The notes under the pieces were generated by a model. It was not told where the DNA came from. It saw only the letters and a program-made list of their open reading frames with translations, and did no database searches. Shown in pieces: positions 53,501 through 64,000 of a stretch of DNA of 64,000 nt. The first letter of the stretch is position 1, and each line of letters starts with the position of its first letter. This stretch comes from Aplectana chamaeleonis (lineage: Eukaryota > Nematoda > Chromadorea > Rhabditida > Cosmocercidae), in NCBI GenBank assembly GCA_029168955.1, contig JAPDOI010001765.1, positions 79,859 through 143,858 on the forward strand, written 5' to 3'. The translations under genes were made by a program, and so were the position numbers.

Positions 53501-56500
53501 CATCAAAAAGCCCGGAAGCACTTTTGCGACGTCCCGATAATACCATCAGAAGCCCGGAAACACTTTTCACGACGTCCCGATGACGTCATCAGAAGCTCCG
53601 AAAAAGAACTTTTCACGACGGTCCCGATGTCGTCATCAGAAGCCCGGAAAACTTTTCACGACGTCCCGATGACGTCATCAGAAGCCCGAAGCACTTTTCA
53701 CGACGTCCCAATGACGTCATCAGAAGCCCGGAGCACTTTTTCGCGACGTTCCGATGACGTCATCAAAAAGCTCGAAGCACTTTTCACGACGTCCCGATGA
53801 CGTCATCAGAAGCCCGAAGCGCTTTTTCACGACGTTCCGATGAGCGTCATCAAAGCTCGAAGCACTTTTCACGACGTCCCCGATGTGACGTCGCCATAAA
53901 AAGCTCGAAGCACTTTTTCACGACGTCCCGATGACGTCATCAGAAGCCAGAAGCACTTTTCGCGATCAAAGTCCCGATCTCGTCATCAGAAGCCCGGAAG
54001 AAGCTTTTCACGACGTCCCGATGTCGTCATCAGAAGCCCGGAAAACTTTTCACGACGTCCCGATGACGCTCATCAGAAGCCCAGGAGCACTTTTCGCGAC
54101 GTTCCGGATGACGTCATCAAAAACTCGAAGCACTTTTCACGACGTCCCGATGACGTCATCAGAAGCCCGAAGCACTTTTTCGCGACGTCCCGATGACGTC
54201 ATCAGAAGCCCGAAGCACTTTTCGCGACGTCCCGATGACGTCATCAGAAGCCCGAAGCACTTTTCGCGACGTCCCGATCTCTGTCATCAGAAGCCCGGAA
54301 AACTTTTCACGACATCCCGATGTCGTCATCGGAAAGCCCGGAAAGCTTTTCACGACGTCCCGATGACGTCATCAGAAGCCCGAAACGCACTTTTCACGAC
54401 GTCCCAACGTGACGTCATCACAGAAGCCCGGAGCACTTTTTCGCGACGGTTCCCGATGACGTCATCAAAAAGCTCCAGAAGCACTTTTCACGACGTCCCG
54501 ATGACGTCATCAGAAGTCCGAAGCACTTTCATCGACGTTCCGATGACGTCATCAGAAGCCCGAAGCACTTTCGCGACGTCCCGATGACGTCATCAGAAGC
54601 CGAAGCTTACTTTCACGACGTCTCGATGACGTCATCAAAAGCCCGAAGCACTTTTCGCGACGTCCCGATAATACCATCAGAAGCCCGAAACACTTTTCAC
54701 GACGTCCCGATGACGTCATCAGAAGCCCGAAGAACTTTTCTACTTGACGTCCCGATGACGTCACTGCAAAAGCCCGAAGCACTTTTTGCGACGTCCTGAT
54801 AATACCATCAAGCCCGGAAACACTTTTCACGACGTCCCGATGACGTCACTGTCAGAGCCGCGAAGAACTTTTCGACGTCCCGATGTCGTCATCAGAAGCC
54901 CGGAAAACTTTTTCACGACGTCCCGATGACGTCATCAGAAGCCCAGAAGCACTTTTCACGACGTCCCAATGACGTCATCAAATGCCCAGACGCACTTTTC
55001 GCGACGTTCCGATGACGTCATGCAAAGCTCGAAGCACTTTTCACGACGTCCCGATGACGCTCATCAAGCCCGAAGCACTTTTCGCACGACGTCCCGATCT
55101 CGTCATCAGAAGCCCGCGAAAACTTTTCACGACGTCTCGATGACGTCATCAGAAAGCCCGGAAGCACTTTTCGCGACGTCCCGATCTCGTCATCAGAAGC
55201 CCGGAAAACTTTTCACGACATCCCGATGTCGTCATCAGAAGTCCGAAGCACTTTTCACGTACGTTCCGATGACGTAATCAGAAGCCCGAAGCACTTTTCG
55301 CGATGTCCCGATGACGTCATCAGAAGCCCGAAGCACTTTTCTCACGACGTCTCGATGACGTCATCAGAAGCCCGGAAGCACTTTTCGCGACGATCCCGAT
55401 AATACCATCAAGAAGCCGAAACACTTTTCACGACGTCCCGATGACGTCATCAGAAGCCGGAAAACTTTTCACACGACGTCCCGATGTCGTCATCAGAGCC
55501 CGAAGCACTTTTCACGACGTTCCGATGACGTCATCAGAAGCCGAAGCGACTTATCACGACGTCCCGTTGACGTCATCAGAAGCCCGAAGCACTTTCTTTC
55601 ACGACGTCCCGATGACGTCATCAAAAGCCCGAAGCACTTTTTGCGACGCGTCCCGATGACGTCAATCAGAAGCCCGAAGCACTTTCACGACGTCTCGATG
55701 GCGTCATCAGAAGCCGAAGCACTTTTCGCGACGTCCCGATAATACCATCAGAAGCCCGAAACGCTTTCACGACGTCCCGATGAAGCGTCGTAATCAGAAA
55801 GCTCCGGAAAACTTCTTCGCGACGTCCCGATGTCGTCGCTCGTATAGCCCGGAAAACTTTTTCACGACGTCCCGATGACGTCATCAGAAGCCCGGAAGCA
55901 CTTTTTCGCGACGTCCCGATAATGTACCATCAGAAGCCCAGAAACACTTTTCACGACGTTCCGATGACGTCATCAGAAGCCCGGAAAACTTTCACGACGT
56001 CCCGATGTCGTCATCAAGCCCGAAAACTTTTTCGACGACGTCCCGATGACGTCATCAGAAGCCCGGAAACACTTTTTACACGACGTCCCAATGACGTCAT
56101 CAGAAGTCAAGCTTACTTTTCACGACGTTCCGATGACGTCATCAGAAGCCCGAAGCACTTTATCACGACGTCCCGTTGACGTCATCCAGAAGCCCGAATG
56201 ACACTTCTTCACGACGTCCCGATGACGTCATCAAAAGCCGAAGCACTTTTTGCGACGATCCCGATAATACCATCAGAAGCCCGAAACACTTTTCCACGAC
56301 GATCCCGATGAAGCGTCATCAGAAGCCCGAAAGAACTTTTCACGACGTCCCGATGACGTCATCAGAAGCCCGAAGCACTTTTCGCGAAGTCCCGATGACG
56401 TCATCAAGTAAGCCCGGAACGCACTTTCACGACGTCCCGATGACGTCAATCAAGCCCGAAGCCACTTTTTCACGACGTCCCGATGACATCATCAGAAGCC

Positions 56501-59500
56501 CGAAGCACTTTTCGCGACGTCCTTCCGATGACGTCATCAGAAGCCAAACGCACTTTTCACGACGTCCCGATGAAGGCGCTCATCAGAAGCCCGAAGCACT
56601 TTTCGCGACCATCCCGATCTCGTCATCAGAAGCCCGGAAAACTTTTCTACGACGTCCCGATGTCGTCATCAGAAGCCCGGAAGGCTTTTCACGACGTCCC
56701 GATGACGTCATCAGAAGCCCGAAGCACTTTTCACGACGTCTCGATGACGTCCCATCAGCCCGAAGCACTTTTTCGCGACGTCCCGATCTCTGTCATCAGA
56801 AGCCCGGAAAACTTTTCACGACGTCCCGGATGTCGTCATCAGAACCCGTAAAACTTTCCACGACGTCCCGATGACGTCATCAGAAGTCCAAGCACCTTTC
56901 ACGACGTTCCGATGACGTCATCAAAAGCTCGAAGCACTTTTCACGACGTCCCGATGACGTCATCAGAAGCCCGAAGCACTTTTCGCGACGTCCCGGATGA
57001 CGATCATCAGAAGCTCGAACGCACTTTTTCACGGCGTCTCTCGATGACGTCATCAAAAGCTCGAAGCACTTTTCACGACGTCCAGATGACGTCATCAGGG
57101 AAAGCCCGAAGCACTTTTTCGCGACGTCCCGATCTCGTCATCAGGAAGCCCGGAAGAACTTTCACGACGTCCCGATGTCGTCATCAGAAGCCCGGAAGCA
57201 CTTTTCGACGTCCCGATGACGCTCATCAAAAGCCCGAAGCACTTTTCGCGGTCGGGTCCCGATAACGTCATCAGAAGCCCGGAAAACTTTCACGACGCGT
57301 CCCGATATCAATCGTCGAAGCCAGGCTTTCACGACGTCCCGATGACGTCATCAGAAGCCCGAAGCACTTTCTCACGACGTCCTGATGACGTCATCAGAAG
57401 CCCGGAAGCACTTTCGCGACGGTCCCGATGACGTCATCAAATGCCCGAAGCACTTTTCGCGACGTCCCGATGACGTCATCAGAAGCCCGGAAGCACTTTT
57501 TCACGACGTCCCGATGACGTCCATCCAAGCACTTTTCGCGACGTCCCGATCTCGTCATCAGAAGCCCGGGAAAACTTTTTCACGACATCCCGATGTCGTC
57601 ATCAGAAGCCCGGAAAACTTTTCACGATCGTCCCGATGACGTCATCAGAAGCCCGAAGCACTTTTTCTTACGACGTCCCGATGGCGTCATCAGAAGCCCG
57701 AAGCGACTTTTCGACGTTTCCGATGACGTCACCAGAAGCCCAAGCACTTTTTCGCGACGTCCCGATGATGTCATCAGAAGCCCGAAGCACTTTCACGACG
57801 TCCCGATGACGTCATCAGAAGCCCGAAGCGCCACTTTTCGCGACGTCCCGATCATAATACCATCAGAAGCCCGAAACACTTTCACGACGTCCCGATGACG
57901 TCATCAGAAGCCCGGAGAACTTTTCACGACGTCCCGATGAGCGTCATCAGAAGCTCGAAGCACTTTTCGCGACGTTCCGATATGACGCCATCAGAAGCCC
58001 GAGCGCACTCTTTCACGACGTCCCGATGACGTCATCAGAAGCCCGGAAGATCTCTTTCGCGACGTCCCGATGACGTCATCAGAAGCCCGGAAGCACTTTT
58101 CACGACGTCCCGATGACGTCATCAGAAGCTCCGAAGCACTTTTCGCGACGTCCTGATAGACGTCATCAGAAGCCCGGAAGCACTTTTCACGACGTTCCGA
58201 TGACGCTACTGTCATCAAAGCCCGAAGCACTTCTTCACGACGTCCCGATGACGTCATCAGAAGTCCGAAGCACTTTTCGCGACGTCCCGATAATACCATC
58301 AGAAGCCTGAAACACTTTTCTACGACGCGTCCCGATGACGTCATCAGAAGCCCGAAGAACTTTTCACGACGTCCCGATGACGTCATCAGAAGCCCGGAAG
58401 CACGTTTCACGACGTCCCGATAATACCATCAGAAGTCCGAAGCACTTTTCACGACGTCCGATGAAGCGTCATCAGAAGCCCGGAGCACTTTTCGCGACGT
58501 CCCGATGACGTCATCAAGAAGCTTTCCGGAAAACTTTTCACGACGTCCCGATGACGTCATCAGAAGTCCGGAAGCACTTTTCGCGACGTCCCGATGACGT
58601 CATCAGAAGCCCGAAAGCACTTTTCACGACGTCCCGATGACGTCATCAGAAGCCCGAAGCACTTTTCCAGACGTCCCGATGACGTCATCAGAAGCCCGAA
58701 GCACTTTTGCGACGTCCCGATGACGTCATGCAGAAGCCCGAAGCACTTTTTCACGACGTCCCGATGCCGACGTCATCAGAAGCCCGGAAGCACTTTTCAC
58801 GACGTCCCGATGGCAGCCTGCATCAGAAGCCCGAAACACTTTTCACGACGTCCCGATGGCGATCATCAGAAGCCCGGAAAACTTTTCACGACGTCCCGAT
58901 GACGTCGTCAGAAGCCCGGAAAACTTTCTGACGTCCCGATGACGTCATCAGAAGCCCGTAAGCACTTTTCGCGACGTCCCGATAATACCATCAGAAGCCC
59001 GAAACACGCTTTTCACGACGTCCCGATGAGCGTCATCAAAGCCAGGAAGCACTTTTCTGACGTCCCGATGTCGTCATCAGAAGCCCGGAAGGCTTTTCAC
59101 GACGTCCCGATGAGCGTCATCAGAAGCCCGAAGCACTTTTCACGACGTCCCAATGACGTCATCAGAAGTCCGAAGCACTTTTCACGACGTTCCGATGACG
59201 TCATCAGAAGACCAAAGCACTATCACGACGTCCCGTTGACGTCATCAGAAGCCAAACGCACTGCGACGTCCCGATCGCGTCATCAAAGCCAAACGCACTT
59301 TGCGACGTCCCGATAATACCATCAGCGGCCCGAAACACTTTCACGACGTCCCGATGACGCGTCATCAGAAGCCCGAAGAACTTTTCACGACGTCCCGATG
59401 ACGTCATCAGAAGCCAAAGCACTTTTCGCGAAGTCCCGATGACGTCATCAGAAGCCCAAAGCACTTTTCACGACGCGTCCCGATGACGTCATCAGAAGCC

Positions 59501-62500
59501 CGAAGCCCACTTTTCTGACGTCACGATGACGTCATCAGAAGCCAGAAGCACTTTTCGCGACGTCCAGATGACGTCATCAGAAGCCCGAAGCACTTTTCAC
59601 GACGTCCGATGACTGTCATCAAAGCCCGAAGCGCTTTTCGCGACGTCCGATAATCGTCATCAGAAGCCCGGAAAGCTTTTCACGACGTCCCGATGTCGTC
59701 ATCAGAAGCCCGGAAGAACTTTCACGACGTCCCGATGGCGATCATCAAAGCCCGAAACACTTTTCACGACGTCTCGGTAACGTCATCAAGAAGCCCGAAG
59801 CACTTTCGCGACGTCCCGATGACGTCATCAGAAGCCCGGAAAACTTTCACGGCGATCCGATGTCTCGTCATCAGAAACGGAAAGCTTTTCACGACGTCCC
59901 GATGACGTCATCAGAAGCCCGAAGCACTTTTCACGACGTTCCGATGACGTCATCAAAAGCTCGAAGCACTTTTTCACGACGTCCAGGTGGCGTCATCAGA
60001 AGCCCGGAAGAAGCACTTTTCGCGACGTCCCGATGACGTCATCAGAAGCCCGGAAGCACTTTTCCTGGCGTCTCGATGACGTCATCAAAGCTTTCAAGCA
60101 CTTTTCACGACGTCAGATGACGTCATCAGAAGTAAGCACTTTTCACTGACGTCCCGATCTCGTCATCAGAAGCTGCACTTTCACGACGTCCCGATGTCGT
60201 CATCAGAAGCCCGGAAAACTTTTCACGACGTCCCGATGACGTCATCAAAGCCCGGAAGCACTTTCACGACGTCCCGATGACGTCATCAGAGCCCGAAGCA
60301 CTTTTCACGACGTTCCGATGACGTCATCAAAAGCTCGAAGCACTTTCACGACGCGTCCCGATGACGTCATCAAACCGTGGCACTTTTCGCGACGTCCCGA
60401 TGACGTCATCAGAAGCCAGAAAAGCACTTTTCACGGCGTCTCGGTGAGCGTCATCAAAAACTCGAAGCACTTTTCACGACGTCCAGATGACGTCATCAGA
60501 AGCCCGAAGCACTTTTCGCGACGTCCCGATCTCGTCATCAGAAGCCGGAAAACTTTTCACGACATCCCAATGTCGTCATCAAAGCCGAAGCGCACTACGA
60601 CGTCCCGATGACGTCATCAAAAGCCCGAAGCACTTTCGCGACGTCCCGATAATGACGTCATCAGAAGCCCGGAAACACTTTTCACGTTGTGTCGATGACG
60701 TCATCAGAAGTCCGAAGTACTTTTCACGACGTCCCGATGACGTCATCAGAAGCTCGAAGCACTTTTCACGACGTCCCGATGACGTCATCAGAAGCCCAAA
60801 GCACTTTTCACGACGTCCCGATGACGTCATCAGAAGCTCGAAGCACTCTTCACGGCGTCCCGATGACGTCATCAGAAGCTCGAAGCACTTTTGACGACGT
60901 CCCGATGACGTCAACAGAAGCTCGAAGCACTTTTGACGACGTCCCGATGACGTTATCCGAAGCTCGAAGAACTTTTGACGACGTCTCGATGACGTCATCA
61001 GAAGCTCGAAGCTTTTTTGACGACGTCCCGACGACGTCATCAGAAGCCCAAAGCACTTTTCACGACGTCCCGATGACGTCATCAGAAGCCCGAAGTACTT
61101 TTCACGACGTCCCGATGACGTCATCAGAAGCCCAAAGCACTTTTCACGACGTCCCGATGACGTCATCAGAAGCCCGAAGTACTTTTCACGACGTCCCGAT
61201 GACGTCATCAGAAGCTCGAAGCACTTTTCACGGCGTCCCGATGACGTCATCAGAAGCCCGGAAGCACTTTTCGACGTCCGATGACGTCATCAAAGCCCGA
61301 AGCACTTTTCACGACGTCCGATGACGTCATCAGAAGCCCGAAGCACTTTCGCGACGTCCCGATCTCGTCATCAGAAGCCCGGAGCACTTTTCGCGACGTC
61401 CCGATGTCGTCATCAGAAGCCCGGAAAACTTTTCACGACGTCCCGATGACGTCATCAGAAGCCCGAAGCACTTTTTCACGACGTCCCGATGACGTCATCA
61501 GAAGCCCGGAGCACTTTTCGCGACGTTCCGATGACGTCATCAAAGCCTGAAGCACTTTTCACGACGTCCCGATGACGTCATCAGAAGCCCGGAGCTTTTT
61601 TCGCGACGTCCCGATGACGTCATCAGAAGCCCGGAAAACTTTTCACGACGTCTCGATGACGTCATCAGAAGCCCGGAAGCACTTTTCGCGACGTCCCGAT
61701 GACGTCATCAGAAGCCCGAAGCACTTTTCACGACGTCCCGATGTCGTCGTCAGAAGCCCGAAGCACTTTTCACGACGTCCCGATGACCTCATCAAAAGCC
61801 CCAAGCACTTTTCGCGACGTCCCGATAATACCATCAGAAGCCCGGAAGCACTTTTCACGACTTCCCGATGACCTCATCAGAAGCCCGAAGCACTTATCAC
61901 GACTTCCCGTCGACGTCATCAGAAGCCCGAAGCACTTTTCGCGACGTCCCGATGACGTCATCAGAAGCCCGAAGCACTTTTCACAACGTCCCGAAGACGT
62001 CATCAGAAGCCCGGAAACTTTTCACGACGTCCCGATGACGTCATCAGAAGCCCGGAAAACTTTCACGACGTCCCGATGACGTCATCAGAAGCCCGAAGCA
62101 CTTTTCACGACGTCCCAATGACGTCATCAGAACCCCGGAAAACTTTTCACGACGTCCCGATGACGTCATCAGAAGCCAGAAGCACTTTTCACGACGTCCC
62201 AATGACGTCATCAGAAGCCCGAAGCACTTTTCGCGACGTCCCGATAATACCATCAGAAGCCCGAAACACTTTTCACGACGTCCCGATGGGGTCATCAGAA
62301 GCCCGGAGCACTTTTCACGACGTCCCGATGACGTCATCAGAAGCCCGGAAAACTTTTCGCGACGTCCCGATGACGTCATCAGAAGCCCGGAAGCACTTTT
62401 CACGACGTCCCGATGACGTCATCAGAAGCCCGGAAGCACTTTTCACGACGTCCCGATGACGTCATCAGAAGCCCGGAAGCACTTTTCACGACGTCCGATG

Positions 62501-64000
62501 ACGTCATCAAAGCCGAAGCACTTTTCGCGACGTCCCGATGACGTCATCAGAAGCCCGAAACACTTTTCTTCGCGACGTCCCGATGACGTCATCAGAAGCC
62601 CGAAGCTTTTCACGACGTCCCGATGACGTCATCAGAAGCCCGAAGCACTTTTCGCGACGTCCCGATAATACGTCATCAGAAGCCCGAACACTTTCACGAC
62701 GTCCCGATGACGTCATCAGAAGCCCGGAAAACTTTTCGACGTCCCGATGTCGTCATCAGAAGCCCGGAAAACTTTTTCACGACGTCCCGATGACGTCATC
62801 AAAGCCCGAAGCACTTTTCACGACGTCCCAATGACGTCATCAGAAGCCCGAAGCACTTTTCGCGACGTCCGATGACGTCATCAAAAAGCCCGAAGCACTT
62901 TCACGACGTCCCGATGACGTCATCAGAAGCCCGAAGCATTTTTCACGACGTCCCGATGACGTCATCAGCAGCCCGATGCATTTTTCACGACGTCCCGATG
63001 ACGTCATCAGAAGCCCGAAGAACTTTTCACGACGTCCCGATGACGTCATCAGAAGCCCGAAGCACTTTTCGCGACGTCCCGATGACGTCATCAGAAGCCC
63101 GAAGCACTTTTCGCGACGTCATGTTGACGCCATCAGAATCCGGAGCACTTTTCACGACGTCCCAATGACGTCATCAGAAGCGCGGAGCACTTTTAACGAC
63201 GTCCCGATGACGTCATCAGAAGCCCGAAGCACTTTTCACGACGTCCCGATGACGTCATCAAAAGCCCGAAGCACTTTTCACGACGTCCCGATGACGTCAT
63301 CAGAAGCTCGAAGCACTTTTCACGTCGATGACGTCATCAAAGCCCGAAGCACTTTTGCGACGTCCCGATGACGTCATCAGAAGCCCGAAGCACTTTTCAC
63401 GACGTCCCGATGACGTCATCAGAAGCCCGAAGCACTTTCACGACGTCCCGATGACGTCATCAGAAGCCCGAAGCACTTTTCACGACGTCCCGATGACGTC
63501 ATCAAAGCCCGAAGCACTTTTTCACGACGTCCCGATGACGTCATCAGAAGCCCGAAACACTTTCACGACGTCCCGATGACGTCATCAGAAGCCCGAAAAC
63601 TTTTCGACGTCCCGATGTCGTCATCAGAAGCCCGGAAAACTTTCACGACGTCCCGATGACGTCATCAGAAGCCCGAAGCACTTTCGCGACGTCCCGATGA
63701 CGTCATCAGAAGCCGAAGCACTTTTCGACGTCCCGATGACGTCATCAGAAGCCCGAAGAACTTTTCACGACGTCCCGATGACGTCATCAGAAGCCCGGAA
63801 GCACTTTTCGCGACGTCCCGATGACGTCATCAGAAGCCCGGAAGCACTTTCGACGTCCCGATGACGTCATCAAAGCCCGAAGCACTTTTCGCGACGTCCC
63901 GATGACGTCATCAGAAGCCCGAAGCACTTCTTTTCGCGACGTCCCGATGACGTCATCAGAAGCCAAGCACTTTTCGCGACGTCCCTCTCGTCATCAGAAG
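50581..64000 (+). repeat. 42-bp satellite with a CRE palindrome in most units
   Basis: About 310-320 head-to-tail units of roughly 42 bp contain TGACGTCATCAGAAGCCC, then GAAGCACTTTTCACG and ACGTCCC. TGACGTCA is the perfect CREB/ATF-type palindrome. Variant units recur: GATAATACCATCAG, GATGTCGTCATC, GATCTCGTCATC, AAAACTTTTC. They recur in similar order, suggesting diverged higher-order blocks. Units are clean at about 60690-61260 and 61560-62500, and very indel-rich at about 51800-60600. The array continues past the window. Open frames of up to 308 codons follow the 14-codon period and are not genes. Confidence 0.95.

Noticed and set aside
50519..63579. Dozens of long open frames in the 42-bp satellite (up to 308 codons)
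   Set aside because: The period is 14 codons without a stop in several phases, and frames appear on both strands and end at each indel. They are by-products of the repeat.
45186..64000. CRISPR-like array
   Set aside because: There are no unique spacers of constant length between conserved repeats and no cas genes. The whole unit is repeated, so this is satellite DNA.

Overview
The window is repeat-dominated animal DNA. It has no bacterial-style operons, ribosome binding sites, CRISPR arrays or rRNA, and I recognise no conserved host housekeeping gene. The mixture suggests an invertebrate, most plausibly a nematode: a Jockey-like LINE, Tc1 and mariner remnants, and many palindromic miniature elements with TTAA or TAA target duplications. 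That is an inference from transposon content only, and no species is claimed.

Layout. From 1 to 7 kb there are two head-to-tail, badly broken copies of one Jockey-like LINE (AP-endonuclease remnant, reverse transcriptase, C-terminal zinc-binding region). The second is split near its 3' end by a miniature element. From 7 to 45 kb there is a patchwork of nested small transposons. The clearest group has ten complete elements and two solo ends that share the terminal core AGGC and a TTAA target duplication, in four terminal-repeat families. Two of them interrupt recognisable transposase or LINE codons, so the empty site can be read directly. A second group has 3-bp target duplications (TAA, TTA, TCA) and looks PIF/Harbinger-like. 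Tc1 remnants (11.6-13 kb), a palindromic duplicated mariner C-terminus (26.3-27.2 kb), an internally deleted mariner (40.6-41.6 kb) and two long fold-back repeats (43.5-44.0 and 48.4-49.1 kb) complete the picture. One uncharacterised open frame (39.16-39.78 kb) is the best candidate for non-transposon, or at least unrecognised, coding sequence.

From 45 to 64 kb the window becomes satellite DNA: a 21-bp-based minisatellite (45.2-47.15 kb), a short relative at 49.3 kb, a degenerate 61-62-bp array (50.3-50.6 kb), then a 42-bp satellite that fills the last 13.4 kb and runs off the end. Most 42-bp units contain the palindrome TGACGTCA, the canonical CREB/ATF (bZIP) site, so the array amounts to roughly 300 potential sites. 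Long open frames inside these arrays are by-products of a 14-codon period and are not annotated as genes.

The genes here do not form a pathway. The recurring themes are (i) TTAA miniature elements, including two abutting pairs that share one TTAA, (ii) several otherwise unrelated elements packed with a private short palindrome, and (iii) 21/42-bp periodic arrays.
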